Assembly: GCA_963969595.1 (NCBI GenBank)
Contig: OZ018408.1
Span: 4,213,823 to 4,277,822, forward strand
Length of the DNA: 64,000 nucleotides
Source of the DNA: Neckera pumila
Taxonomy: Eukaryota; Streptophyta; Bryopsida; Hypnales; Neckeraceae
Reading direction: 5' to 3'
Part shown: one piece after another, positions 22,508 through 34,499 of the stretch
How positions within the stretch are numbered: position 1 is the first letter of the stretch
How the letters are laid out: every line of letters starts with the position of its first letter
Made by a program: the position numbers and the translations under genes
The notes under the pieces: generated by a model
Database searches by the model: none
Seen by the model: the letters and a program-made list of their open reading frames with translations, nothing else
What the model was told of the DNA's origin: nothing

Positions 22508-23776
22508 ATGGCCGGAAGCAATGTGAAGCTGGTGCCTTTGAGCGCTGAAGACAAGCCCCTTGTGATTCGCGAGTTGCAGGCGAGCATTCATTTTGAGACG
22601 ACCCTCACAGCGGCAACTGCAGCGAGCTCTAGTGGACTAGTATGTACAGTATTGCAATTTGGACCCCCAATAGCATTATTTTGATTTCCAAATTTGCATC
22701 TCCTCATCCCTGTTGATGATTTACAAGGCAGTACTCGTGATGCTGACAATCCGTGAGAATCATATAATTCTGAAGCGCAGCTGAATGCTTTTGCAAGTTG
22801 TAAGATGCTTCTGATAATCTGATTTTCAAATGTTTTGACCTTCTCATCCTGCAGACAATACCTTCTTGGTTTGTCCGAGACCATGGTGACAAAGTCCGAC
22901 GATCAGCTCTTCTTCGAACGGAATTGTTCACAAAACCCTGGCCTGTGAATCTCTCCATTTGGTGTCCTTCTCTAACTATGACTCAAGTGAAATTCTCTGG
23001 AGGGTGGCAAGCGTTCGCAACTTCCAATGGTCTCTTGGAAGGTGATTTGTTGCTTTTCGTTCTGACGGCAATATCCGAATTCAAGGTCTACTTATTTCGC
23101 GGCATTGAGGGACCGAATAAAATTCCTCCTCCAAAGCGAAGAAGGTCGACTACTACCTCTGGTCGTTCACAGAAGAAAGCGAAGTGGCGAAATTATGAAT
23201 GCAAAGATGAGCAAATGGGTGCTGAAGAAGAAAGAGGTGACAAAAGTACGAATGGCTTCAACAGGAAGTCAATTGCAGTCTACGATGCTGCCATTGCTCC
23301 AATTCCTCCTGACAGTATAGTTAATTTGCATCACCTGCCGAGCTTCTGGAAGACACTAACAGCCAGCAATGTCTGTCAGAATGCAAGAGCTGCCTTGGTA
23401 AGATCTCTGCGTGTGCAACCTAAGTCACAATGCTTCACATATATATTCACAACTAGGATGTGTGTGTGCACGGATGGAGTCGATCTGATGAGTGAGTTCA
23501 ATGCAATACATGTTTGTGTTGCAGGAGTTTCCTGAGGACTTTTGGAGGATTTACGGCAGCCGAATTCACTCTGTGATCAAACTGCAAGGGATTCATGAAC
23601 AGTCCCCGGTCCGAACAATGACTTGCTGCACCAGCCTTGGTAAGCTCACTCGACACTACTTGAGAGCTGAGTGGCGGGCTTTCGTCACTGAGAATCATCT
23701 TCACGAAGGGCAGCAGCTTCTCTTCACTCTTGCCGCGGACTCCTTCTTCGTCGTCCGAGAACGAAGTGCACTGTAA
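22508..23776 (+). CDS. Two-B3-domain (REM-like) DNA-binding protein, copy 3
   Basis: Exons 22508-22639, 22855-23397 and 23525-23776 join in phase 0 to about 308 residues. Exon 1 is MAGSNVKLVPLSAEDKPLVI... Exon 2 has B3 domain 1 (TIPSWFVRDHGDKVRRSALL ... GGWQAFATSNGLLEGDLLLF) and a basic linker with PPPKRRR and SQKKAKW, a plausible bipartite nuclear signal. Exon 3 is B3 domain 2 (EFPEDFWRIYGSRIHSVIKL ... AEWRAFVTENHLHEGQQLLF) ending RERSAL. Donors GTATGT and GTAAGA, acceptors ATCCTGCAG and GTGTTGCAG. Exon boundaries agree with copies 1 and 2, but the sequence, especially exon 2 and the intron, is clearly more divergent, so this is the older paralogue. The frame is intact. Confidence 0.85.
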
Positions 23777-25413
23777 CTGGGCATAGTGCGGTGTTCATAC
23801 AATCGAGCATGACAGACAGATAGGTAACCCGCAGCTTAGCTGTGTCTAGCTGCTGACTGGGATATACCGATAGCACTTTGGGAATTTTACTTTCATTCCA
23901 GGATGCTTGATACATGCGTGTTGTAATACTGTAAGCCTCTTATCCCTTTTTACTATGTAATTTTGGCAGATTGACAGTGCTTTGTCTTCGTGGTTGGTGC
24001 CCAGTATATCTCGATACGGTAGTATGGCACCACGTGAATTTATGTGTCGTGCATTTCTGAATCCTTCATCTGCTGTGGGGTCACAACATAATTTTCAACT
24101 CGTCTAATTCATCCAAAGAAGCAGTTCTCACCAGTGATGATTCGGAAGGTGAGCACCAAAATCATGGGCGATATATGGACATTTGTATAGGATTGCAAAG
24201 CTAGATCCATGCATAAGCCTTCTGAATTTTCAATTCTTGAAGCAAAAGCCAGGTTGAGCAGGCATAGGTACGCAAGCACATAGTTACATTAACAATCAAG
24301 GAGCAAGTAGGAGCAAGCAAAAGCCACAATACAAGAAAGTGACCAAATTGTTTCGTAGACTGCGGTTAACAACACATGCCAGTACCTACCCTGCAAAGCA
24401 AAGCAAACAATATATCGCTACAGGTACAATGTCTAACAAAAAGCTTCCAAAAATCTACAAGCATCTATCTTCAAAACAACCAAAAGGAAAGCACCTAAAA
24501 TCGATCGATTCCTGCAGCACTTCGAATTCCACACGCCTCACGACAGTCAGTGAACAGTGAACGACACCACGTAATGTACACTCATCCTTGAGTTCAATAG
24601 CATCATACTCACAAACGTCGACAGCTGTGTGAGATGCAGGCTAAGATTTTCCTGCTAACATTTCTTCAGTAGAACACATGTAGCAACGGGGGCCTCTGTA
24701 GTGATCCCCGTGAAGTTATAATCAGTTTCCTACGTTCATGTAACTCAATCCACACAAATCTCTTTTCCAACATCAATATCTTGAATCATGCATCGTCCAT
24801 TCGCTCAAGACCTTATCTTCAGCATTTTATTGCAACCAAATACATCAGCTGCTATTTCAAATTAGTCACTTCTCTGGTCAAAGACATCACTAACCCTATG
24901 GTTCAAGAATGTCCAGCAAAAAGGAAATCCGAATCCAGCTCCGTTGTTCTGGCACCAATCCAGGTGAAACCATACAGTGTACACTCCACCATGAGATTCC
25001 ATAGCGTCATAGTTACAAAAGCAGACAGCGGTTTAGGATCCAATCTAAAATTTAATGGCAACATATCTACCATTTCTTCCCGGTTCAACAATATCCTAAG
25101 CTTCAGGCTAGAATACCTGACCCCACAGATCTTTCCTACCTGCAGAAAGAGCAAAATTGCACCCTCCAATTTGCTGAAAAGCTTATCTCCAGCATTCCAT
25201 TGTCAGAATTGCAACCAATGCAATTGACATCCCAGCTGCGGTATTCAATTGCGACACTCAAGGAACACCATCACCTCCTCCTCCTCAACCCTACGACACA
25301 AGAATGTACAGCGCAATGGGGATCCGAATCCAGCTTCGTTGCACGGTGGCCACAGCTTGGGAATTCGCAAGAGTCCGGCCAATTGGCTAAGAAATTCTCC
25401 GCACAGGGCTTGC
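23777..25413. other. Intergenic with degenerate direct repeats
   Basis: 24250-24520 parallels the split sequence 17085-17235 plus 18500-18630. Between 24540 and 25340 phrases such as 'AGGAAATCCGAATCCAGCTCCGTTG' (24922) and 'GGGATCCGAATCCAGCTTCGTTG' (25318), or 'CATAGCGTCATA' (25002) and 'AATAGCATCATA' (24596), recur. These are possibly ancient duplications of the 3' flank of the reductase-like gene. No gene is called. Confidence 0.4.
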
Positions 25414-26283
25414 TCAATGGCCTCCAAGGCGGATGATACTCCACACATCCATCACTCCAGGGGGAACAGGGCCCAGTGCGGCTTTGACAGCAGCTTTCGC
25501 AACAGCTTCCACATTGACCGGAGGCACAAAGAGAGGCCCCACGAGCGGGACTTGCGTGAGCGCTTTGGCCTGCTTCATCACCGCTTCCAGAGGCGACCCG
25601 ATCATGCCCAGCGGCACCTTCATCCCGGCAATTTTGCGGTCACCATAAATGAATCCCGGTCTCAAAATCACACCAGAGTAAGGGAATTTAGAACGAACCG
25701 CGTCTTCCGCGAGTCTCTTCCCCTCGAAGTAGCCTTGGAGCACAATGGAAGGGAGGCTGAAATCCGCGACGGAGACCAAGACAAAACGCTTCACGCCAGC
25801 TTTCGAAGCAGCCCAAACAGCAGTGCGGTTGGCCTCGCCGTTGATACGCCGCATCTGCTCATTGGTGCCGAACCCTCCCACGCATGAGATCACGGCTTGC
25901 ACTTCTTCCAGCGACTCTTTCCATTGCGACGGGTCGAACAAGTCGCCGCGAACCCAGACGACGTTGTTCACCCACGCGTCGGTCCCCTCGGGTCGCCCCT
26001 TTCGGTTGAGGCTCACCACGGGGACGCCGCGAGTGAGGGCTTCCTCACAAACGTGAGAACCAACGAAGCCGTTCCCGCCCAGCACCAGCAGCTTCTTCCG
26101 CTCTTTAGGTTTCACCACAGGCTCCTCCAAGCTGGGAGCAGAGCTTCCTGACGAACCGGGCTGGAAAGAAGAATCCTTGGAACACGAAGTCGTGGAAGTA
26201 ATGGACCTGACGCTAACTGACCCTAGAACTCGCTGCCAGTTCTGTGCCGCAGCTGATCTCGCTCCTTGCACCACTACCGCCAT
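25414..26283 (-). CDS. Atypical short-chain dehydrogenase (NAD(P)-binding Rossmann) protein, probably mitochondrial
   Basis: Single exon of 289 residues starting MAVVVQGARSAAAQ. The first ~55 residues are rich in Ala/Ser/Arg with almost no acids, as expected of a mitochondrial (or plastid) presequence. Residues 65-75 read LLVLGGNGFVG, a GGxGxxG nucleotide-binding loop. GDLFDP at 113-118, the strand VISCVGG at 131-137 and a YFEGK motif (YxxxK) at 185-189 fit atypical/extended SDR proteins of the NDUFA9-like kind found in plants (Arabidopsis At5g10730/At5g15910 type, from memory). C-terminal 'GPLFVPPVNVEAVAKAAVKA' is also typical of that group. Substrate unknown. An intact stop follows RLGGH. 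The gene is far richer in G+C than its surroundings and has no intron, so it could be a retrocopy or simply an intronless gene. The start is the first ATG; an upstream TTG extension is not needed. Confidence 0.85.
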   Translation of the reverse strand: MAVVVQGARSAAAQNWQRVLGSVSVRSITSTTSCSKDSSFQPGSSGSSAPSLEEPVVKPKERKKLLVLGGNGFVGSHVCEEALTRGVPVVSLNRKGRPEGTDAWVNNVVWVRGDLFDPSQWKESLEEVQAVISCVGGFGTNEQMRRINGEANRTAVWAASKAGVKRFVLVSVADFSLPSIVLQGYFEGKRLAEDAVRSKFPYSGVILRPGFIYGDRKIAGMKVPLGMIGSPLEAVMKQAKALTQVPLVGPLFVPPVNVEAVAKAAVKAALGPVPPGVMDVWSIIRLGGH

Positions 26284-26590
26284 GGCAAGGCAACAACCCA
26301 AATATGGAAAACGCAATTCTCAACACGCAATTCGAGATCCAAGTTCGACAATCGAACAATCTCCACACAGAAATCGCGACTAAGCTCAGATCAATCAGAC
26401 AATCCCTCGATGTCGGACAGAGCAGTAATCAAAACACGCCAATGATCGTCAAATGGTGTAGCTACAACAATGGGTAACTCTCAATGAGACTACTATCAAA
26501 ATTGGAGAGCGAAAAAAACCCTCGTGAATCTCGTCGCTGAAAGCACAACCCTGTTGTGAAATTGACGCGACCCTGCTCAAGTGATTGAAG

Positions 26591-26600
26591 GAAACCCTAA
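26591..26600. promoter_or_regulatory. Possible telo-box upstream of the SDR-like gene
   Basis: GAAACCCTAA about 310 bp before the start at 26283 contains AAACCCTAA, the plant telo-box seen in promoters of many housekeeping genes. A chance match is possible. Confidence 0.35.
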
Positions 26601-26984
26601 AAGCACACCGAAGCTGAAGGTTACGAATTCGTCCTACTTGTGCAAGCAAACGACAGGTGGGAGAAATCAAACAAGGAACTGGAATGGAGCTAATTCTAAT
26701 GGAGAAAGAAGGTGGGGCATGAGTGTCGTAGCAATGGCAGCACAGCGGAAGTGCAGTCACGGCGTTGCCAAGTGCCGCAAGGAGATTTCGCCATGCCGCT
26801 TCCTTGCTTTGCCTCGCTATGCGTCCAGCAAACTGCCTCAATATTCGGAGAGGCAGCTCTGTTTTGGTACAAACTTTGGGAGTTGGCATAACGCTGGATT
26901 CCTGGAAAAACGGGCCTATGACCACTGACTTCAAGCTGTCCATTACTCTGTGCTACCATTCTGCACATAGATAGGAATGAAATT

Positions 26985-27620
26985 TTTTATATTTAATTTA
27001 TTTGATTTTTCAGAGATGAAATCATATGTATGCTACAAGTCATAAAATTTTCAATTTTTTGGGGGGAAATGTTGAAATTACTATGAAATTTTTTTTAAAT
27101 GAAGAAAATTCTTATCAATTATTTTGTACAAAATGTACTTGGAAAAATCTAAAATTTTCATTATAGATGTATAACATTATAATGTATAAACCAAAGTTAT
27201 TGTCTCATTCTAAAATTAGAAAATCAACAAACCATGCTTATAGGCCCAAAGTTCACATTGCTATAAAATATTGAATTTTTTTTGGCATCTACAATTTATA
27301 AAGTTTTCAAAATTTCCAATTGGAGTAGAAAGTGCACTCAATAAGCTTTATCTCAATAGTTGGACTTGAATTAAAAAAAAATCATTTTTATGGCTAAAAT
27401 TCACATCAAGAGTAACAGCGAGAAATTACCAAAACACACAACTAACTAAAGGTGATCTATGGATTAATCATCTTCTTCTTTACAAAAATCAATAATATTG
27501 TAACAAGGGAATTTGCAATACTGTTCGCTGAAAATATATACAAGTAACTTCTAAAAAAATTAGGATAAAAAAATGTCTTTTTCATCCTACAAGTCTTCGG
27601 TGAAGTCATCCCAAAGACGT
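26985..27620. repeat. Dispersed AT-rich repeat D, copy 1
   Basis: Parallels 59560-60460: 'GATGAAATCATATGTATGCTACAAGTCATAAA' against 'GATGAAGTCATATGTCTACTACAAGCCATAAA', 'AATCAACAAACCAT', 'CATTGCTATAAAATATTGAA' and 'TTCATCCTACAA' occur in the same order. It lacks the 280-bp family C insertion present in the second copy. Nature unknown; non-coding. Confidence 0.7.
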
Positions 27621-29640
27621 TTGTATTCTCAATAGTGTTTCAAGGTTAAACTTTGGAAGTTAGCTCAAGGTAGGATGATCCATTGTCGTCACTTTAGTAT
27701 TTGTGTATTTTAAAGTTAAATTGATTGGATTCTCTATTTTTTTTTTGTAATAGAATGCCAAATTAAGGGTTTTTTGCGTATATTTTGGTCAATTTAATTT
27801 TCATTAAAAGAAGGTACACTATAGGTGGTCAAAGAAGAAACATGCAATATAGCTTTTTCTTGTCTTTAGAGAGGACTATTTTGGTTCATTGGGATTCTAA
27901 TTAATATAGTTCATTAGGCTTCTTATACATTTGCAATGGTTATCCTAAAATGTCCCTTTAAATTGAAGAATAATGACTAAATCTTTAGCCATGTGTTTAA
28001 ATTGCATAGTGGGGTTCCTCAAAGTTATTAAATTGTGATTTTGCAACCCAATTCCACGCTAAAAAAGTCACAATGCAACCCTTTATAGTTTTCACTACAT
28101 TAATTTTTGCAATGAAGGTAGAGGTGGGTATACCTTATTTGGAGAGGTACATATCACTATCTTCAATGTACCAATTGCATTCATCAATGTAACAAATGTG
28201 AATGCTTTTTGTGCCCTATGTGATTCAAAATTCAAAATTCAAAATTCATAACTAATTCCACAAAGATTCAAAAGATACAAAAGTATTTGAATCAACAGGC
28301 ACATACAAATTTGGATGCATTTTCTATGCATTTTTGAGTGATTTGGCCTCAAAAATTAAATCTTTGCAATTATTAAAGGTATATGCTAAAAGATGCAAAT
28401 TGAATTCAACATCCTCTACGGACTTCTCATTGAATTTTGAAGTTTCTTTGTAGGCACACAATGAAAAAAATGCTTTCTACTTTGAGTCTAGAGATCTTAC
28501 AAATGGTGAGGAATTTGAATTTGAATTTGAATTTCTACACAAAGTTGAGATTGAGATTTTACAGTTAAAATTGTCATTTTAATTCAAAGTTTTCTTAATT
28601 GAAAAAACTTGACACAAAAGTGAACATTTGCTACATTTGGAAGGCTCAGAATGCAACAAAATTTTGGTGTTAATTCATGCCAAAATTCCAAAAGGATTTG
28701 ACTATTCTTCCCTCCCATTCTCTTTATATGATGTCCAAATACTAAATAAATGCTAAAGTGCATGGGAATTCTCTTTCACTTGCCAATAAGATCCAATATT
28801 TTTTTTAATTATTTAATAATAGTAAATATGCTCAATTGCTAATAGTGTCCATCTAGGGTGCACTAATCTTCGTGGATTTGGTTTTCAAATTCCAATTTTG
28901 AGTTGTATCACTTCATTAGGAAAAAACAAGGTTAAACTCCCAAGGCTCAATTCAAGACAAAAGATAGACAAGAGAAGGTAATAGGAACTGAGTAATAGAA
29001 GAGAGATGCCCAAATTCAAGAAGATGCTCAAGATTCTTGTTCCTTGCATGATTTTTGTAAAAACTTTTTTTTTCAAAAACTATAAGTTGCATTCAAAAGT
29101 AGCTAGGATTTCTAAAATAAAAATTTAGGAAACCAAATCCAGTATTTTGTCTTGACGTTTCTAATGAAATTTGAACAAGAATGAAAGTAGGAATCTAGTA
29201 AATGGATGAAAAGTACCAAAATAGTGAAGTTTTTTTGAATGAATGAAAGTTTGATAGTATATATTTTTTGACAATGCCAATTAGTGGCAATTTTGAAAAA
29301 TACTTTACTAGATAAAATAACAAAATATTATTGTTTCAAGAAATAAGGCTATAAAACAATGGCATATCTACATGAAGGGAACATATTTGAATCCCTCTCG
29401 CCTTGAATTATAAATTAAAAATACATTTCTAAAACCAACAAACACTTAAAATTAAAGATAATTAAATCCACTTAAAAGAGCAATACACTTTAAATCTTTT
29501 AGGAAGGTAAGTTGCTCAATTTTGAGGCCAATATTTAAAAAATGAACAACTGTTTGAATAGCTAAGTAGAGGTGAAATAATAATTGATTGATTAATTACT
29601 TAGTTATGGCATTTCAATTGAAAGATTGCAATTAATATAA
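27621..29640. other. AT-rich intergenic, simple repeats only
   Basis: Short tandem runs of ATTCAAA (28227-28250) and GAATTT (28512-28535). Nothing else is supportable. Confidence 0.4.
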
Positions 29641-30475
29641 CACTATAAAAAAAGCACGTTTTTGGCTGCATTAGCAAAAAACATGTCGTGTTTTTTCAAA
29701 CATCAAATGTTCCCCAAAACATGTACGTGTTTTGCAAAAAACGCGACCATGTCATTGTAGACGGCTACGTTTGTGACGATGTCGATTGTGACGTGGCCAT
29801 GATTTTATATAACGTCGCATACAACATAAACTACCACGTCAGCAAGTAGATTTAGAGAATGGCAGCCACGTAGCAAATTAAAAAAAAAAATAAGAAATGG
29901 ATGGATGGACGTCGGGCTAGATGTTTGAAACAACAGGTTGGATGTCGGACTAGACATCTGAGTCAATTTAGGCTAATTATCCCATATTGTTTGTCTCACC
30001 ATGGACAAAGAATGGGTACAAATATGACCCTGAAAATGTTCATTTTCATGTAATTTTATCATCAAAATAAATTTGATGGTAAATCGTAAGTTTTTTTAAA
30101 TTCTTGGTGAATTCTATTTTTTTTTATTGTCTAATTTTATTGATTAATTTCTATTGACTAATTATTTTTTGAAAAATGGGTTGGATGAAAAAAATGGACT
30201 AGAGGAAAAAGTTGCCTACATGGCCCTCCATGGATGAAAAAGTTGCCTATGTGGCCTCCACGTGCCTTCATTTTGTGAGCTTGGAAGACCCCGTTCTATA
30301 GGACGTTAGAAAAAACAAGCCAAAAATTTGTACGTTTTTTGAAATCTTGCCACGTTTTTTGCTTGTCTGCCGTGACACGATTTTAGGTGACATCAACGTT
30401 GACAACAGCCATGTCAAAACGGACATCATACAACGTTTTTTTTGACGTTTTAAAAAAGGCCAATTTCTTATAGTG
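29641..30475. mobile_element. CACTA-like non-autonomous element
   Basis: Begins CACTATAAAAAAAGCACGTT and ends AATTTCTTATAGTG, an inverted CACTATAAGAAA end, and is flanked by the 3-bp direct repeat TAA (29638-29640 and 30476-30478). CACTA ends plus 3-bp duplications define the CACTA/CMC superfamily. Sub-terminal ACGTTTTTT-type motifs occur in both orientations (e.g. 29657, 30336, 30433), like the repeated transposase-binding motifs in that group. It has no transposase frame. Confidence 0.8.
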
Positions 30476-32387
30476 TAAATACTCTAATTTCTGTTACATA
30501 TGAAAGGACCTCAGTTTTAGCACTCTAGAGATTGAAAATTATCCACATCAAAATTTATGAAGGTAAATGCATGAGGGTAAATAATGTAATGTTAGCAATA
30601 GAAGCATGAAAGGGTGATAAAATCCCTAAATGTATAAAGTCTTCTCCATAAGTGATAAATTGAAAAAAATAATCATAAATTGTACTATTTGGAAGAATAT
30701 TTTGGAATTGATATACAAATAAAAATTGTAGTTTTTGAGTTTTAGATTCCATCCATATGATTTGATTTGCCAATGCTATCAGCAATACTTTTTATAAATT
30801 TTTGAACGGGAGACTTCCTAAGAAACTAAGCAAGTAACAAGTATAGAGTACTACTTTATTGTCTCATTTGAGTCTCTTAGAATTTCTCCTGTTGGGGGAT
30901 CTGAGTAGTCACTCAAGCTAACTATTGACAACTGAAGTGATCAGTTGTTTTGGTTAAAGCGGAATTGACACTCAGTTGATGCAACAAGGGCATCAGCTTT
31001 ACTTTGAGCATACTTCGATGTATGGGCAGAAACAAAGTATTTAAAGCTGATGCCGTTGGTTCTGATTGCAAGTCTTAAGCGCTAAACTGCAGGGGACACC
31101 ACATTTCGAGAAGTGCCTTATAGCGTCCAGTGTGTCACACTATTCAAAAAGCTCTAGACTGTTATGAGTTGGTTGGGACTGAAACATCTATGTAAGTTTT
31201 GATTTTTTCCAAACTGAATCTTCCCAACCAGATGTATCAGCTATAACCTCGGTATTCATATTTAATGAATAAAAGCATATAATCATGATAGAAGTATCAT
31301 TGGAAACTGTTGAAAGCATCAGCTCGGTCGGTTTTGATTTCATACCATTTTGGCCTTTGCTTACTGTAGTCACTGCCCAATTGAATTCTACCAAAGCATA
31401 ATGACAAGCTTCCACAAGCAGCTTGTTTTCCCCATAGATATGCAGATTTAGTTTATCAATATGCAAATTGCATTTCATCTACAACCTTGACGTTGATGGC
31501 GCGCAAGGATTTCTATAGTGTTTTTATGAATTCTTGTTCCAATGGGGCTAACAAACTCGGGGCAGGGTAACTTACAATTAACTTGGACGGAGATCAGCTA
31601 GCATTACTTCAACCTCCATCAAGATGAAAAGTAGAGGACCGCTCATGCCGTAACTAGTCAACCAAATCTCAAACAAGGGAGAGAGCTAAAATTTCAACAA
31701 CACTAAGCGCATTCTAACTGTGTTGGATAGACTTGTATTCTCAGAAATCTGATACAACATATCGCTTCAGTTCATCAACCACTAGATTTAGAATTTCCTT
31801 CCAGAATTTGAGAGAGGTTTTGAAATCTTTTTCTTCCAAATTAGGCTTTCCGAAGAAATTTTTTGTAGCACCTGTGGGACTGCCTTAAGCAAATGCTCAA
31901 ATTGTTTCAAAACCGTGAAGCCATTTCCTTGTTCATTTGTGAGCATCCACTGTCAGAACAGTATGAAATATTCAAAAGCACACAATCATGAATCAGTGCT
32001 GTACACCCAAGCTCCGACACCTATCACCTTGAAAACCCTACGTATTAGGGTGATGAAGAGTACAAGTGACATACGGAGTATAAAGAACTGAAAATATGGC
32101 TACACTGTTACCAAAACATTCTTCAACTTCAGGGCAAGGGCCCCCTTGTTTTTCATAAATCAAGGTTCCTTTCTATGAAAACAAACTAGTTTGCCCAAGT
32201 ATTGTGGGCCACTGTAAAACGAACATATTCTTGTTGCAGTGCTACCTGTAAAAGGACCCACTCAAGAATGTTATGACTCCAATGCATAGTTGCACAGATT
32301 TTCCGAGCTTCATACTACAGTTAAAGTATCAACGCAAAGCAATAATAATAGTCTCCTTGTGTCCATTTCCATTCGGAGACCTCAACA
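30476..32387. other. Intergenic; 3' flank of pseudogene U2
   Basis: 31459-31515 matches 3650-3715 downstream of U1. The rest has short frames without recognisable domains. Confidence 0.45.
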
Positions 32388-34499
32388 TCACTCCTGGGTT
32401 CCAGATCTCAATGGAAGCCTACACGTCGGGCAGTTGCTGTACCCTGCACTCTCGAACGCTCTAGCGCACCCAGCATGCATCGCATGTCCGCATGTTCCGT
32501 TCTTTCCGATCCCTGACTGAGGAATCGATACGTGTAGGGAGCCAAAGCACAGAACACAATCCTGATACTCTGCATGAAAAGACCCAAAGGAAAACAGTGG
32601 CTTAGCAGTGATCACGAGGCTGCTCCAGTCTGTGGTGTTGCGTCCTCCTCTGTCATCAAACCACTGAAACTCCTCGTCTCCCGTCACATTCCATCTACTC
32701 ATGATGTCAATGCCGGACATTAACTTTCGACCCTCGAACATCCACTCACAACCCCAGAATCCACACGTGACAGCAGTGAACTCCTCCTCACAGCTCGGGC
32801 ATGTCACTGGCTCTGCAATGTTGAACACTGTGAAGCCCTTCTGGCAGTTGACGTCACACCCATATGCCTTGCATTTGACATTTTGACACTTCCCTCGGAT
32901 ATTCAGGCTTCGACAAACCTTCCTCCAAGGCCTGGAACTCCTCAACTTAGGTCTGGGATTCCTCGGAGGTCTGGTTTTATCTGGGTGACCCGCCCATTTG
33001 CGAGTTCTGAGAGAAGATGTATTCCCCATGTCCACGAAGTTTTGAAACGGAACTCCAATGCACCGCCACGAAGCAACACGAAATAATACAAAACGGATCC
33101 AGATACTAAGTTCAGAGACGCCAGTGGGAGGTCGTCTTCAAATTCCTACAAATATAGATGATGTTCCTTTGAGAACAACCTGGTCTGGCTTACTGGGATG
33201 CCCCCGACATCTCCGACGGCATCCTTCAAATCGCCTAGGGTGCTTTGTTCAGGCAGATTGACCTCTAATGTCTTCCCGGTGAGGGATTTCACAAACAAGA
33301 TCATGTCGCCAGGTTTTGGTTGGGAATCGAACTTGTTCGCACTGAGAAACGAGGCGAGTGTCCGACCTTCCTCATGGTGGGCAACAGATGGGCGAGTTGT
33401 CGGTCGTCGCCTACTGAGACGCCGCGGTAGAGAAGCTCCCGCACGGTCAAGTTGTGGTGAGTGGCGATGGCTTCCTTCAACTGACGAACCGTTCGAATGT
33501 TTCGGATGTTGATTGGGAGAACACTTCACAAGTATTGCTCTTGAATGTTGTTCACGTTGAGGATGAGGGCCTTCGCAGCCCGGGTACGCAACTCCCATAT
33601 TATATGGCCCTGATTATAATCACTTATAATGCATTTTAGCCCAATCTCAAAGGACATAATTTGTTTTAATGTAGAAAATTCTTGTAGCCTTTTTAACAAG
33701 GAATTCAAAAATGTAATTATATAAATGAAATGAATATTTTTGAGGACAATAATAGCATTAAAATCCTAACTATATGAGTTTTTTTAATACATGTATCATA
33801 GGACAAGCTACCCAACTTTTGGTGCTTTTTAATACAAATTTAATTTTAATCAGAGGGAACTTTTTGTAAGGATTTTTAAAAACTATGCGTAGGTGTTCCA
33901 ATTCTTTATATATATTTTGAATTTTTTTCCTAATATGTATAGAATCCAACATTTTCTACATTTAGTTTTTTTTAATTTAGTCTTCACCCAACTTTTTGGT
34001 CTTTTTAATTTGATATAATTTTTACAAAAGACGTCCTCTAAGCCTTTTTAATGCCGATGACCCCCGCATATAATACAAGAGTTGCGTACCCAGGCTTCGC
34101 AGCACCGGGGGTCCTGCAAAAGGGTTACATAACTTACATTGGTATGACCATGCCCTTTTCTTGCAGATCAACTCCACGGTTATCGCTAATGTCGATTACA
34201 TAAAATTGGCGAATTTCCGGGTCCTGCATTGGGTCCCAGATCTTCACAAAACTCGAAAACTTAGGACGCGCGTACTGAATTACGTTCCAGGCCGAGCATC
34301 CTGAAAGGACCAAAGTTGTGCAACACGCCATTATATTTTTACGGAACTGAAGTTCACTGTACGTGTGAAACCACTCTGAGCCAGTGCACTTTCTTTGCTA
34401 CCTGAGTGGTCAAAGAATGCTCAACATGAGTTTGGAAAGATGGACGTACCTTGAAGAAACTCGGGAACGTAGCTTTGATATTCGCTTGGAGGTTGTCAT
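32388..34499 (-). pseudogene. U2: ubiquitin-like/RING gene, broken
   Basis: Layout as U6. Exon 1 is 34499-34450 (MTTSKRISKLRS..., donor GTACGT), exon 2 starts at 34113 after TTTTGCAG. After ~18 nt exon 2 is split by a 515-bp Mutator-like insertion (33580-34094) and resumes at 33570. Domain 1 follows ('INIRNIRTVRQLKEAIATHH', 'ELLYRGVSVGDDRQLAHLLP') with an in-frame TGA just after NNIQEQYL (~33530). A frame change near the 'FSVRTSSIPNQ' segment leads to domain 2 (GDMILFVKSLTGKTLEV), which stops soon after TRLFSKEHHLYL. Another shift is needed before the C-terminal part, which is open from 33035 to 32388 (cysteine-rich domain; RING-H2 with CVLC, CGHAMHAGC and CPTC). The 3' portion alone could encode a 215-residue cysteine-rich/RING protein starting MDMGNTSSL. 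Confidence 0.8.
33580..34094. mobile_element. Mutator-like (MULE-type) non-autonomous element inside U2
   Basis: Ends are CCGGGTACGCAACTC and the complement of CCTGGGTACGCAACTC. The 9-bp sequence CTTCGCAGC is repeated on both sides (33571-33579 and 34095-34103), and the intact U1 gene shows the single copy 'GGGCCTTCGCAGCATCGGG'. A 9-bp duplication is the hallmark of Mutator-like transposition. The 515-bp interior is AT-rich and non-coding. Confidence 0.9.

Noticed and set aside
25249..26056. Long plus-strand frames opposite the SDR-like gene
   Set aside because: GC-rich antisense frames with no domain; typical shadows of a GC-rich coding region.
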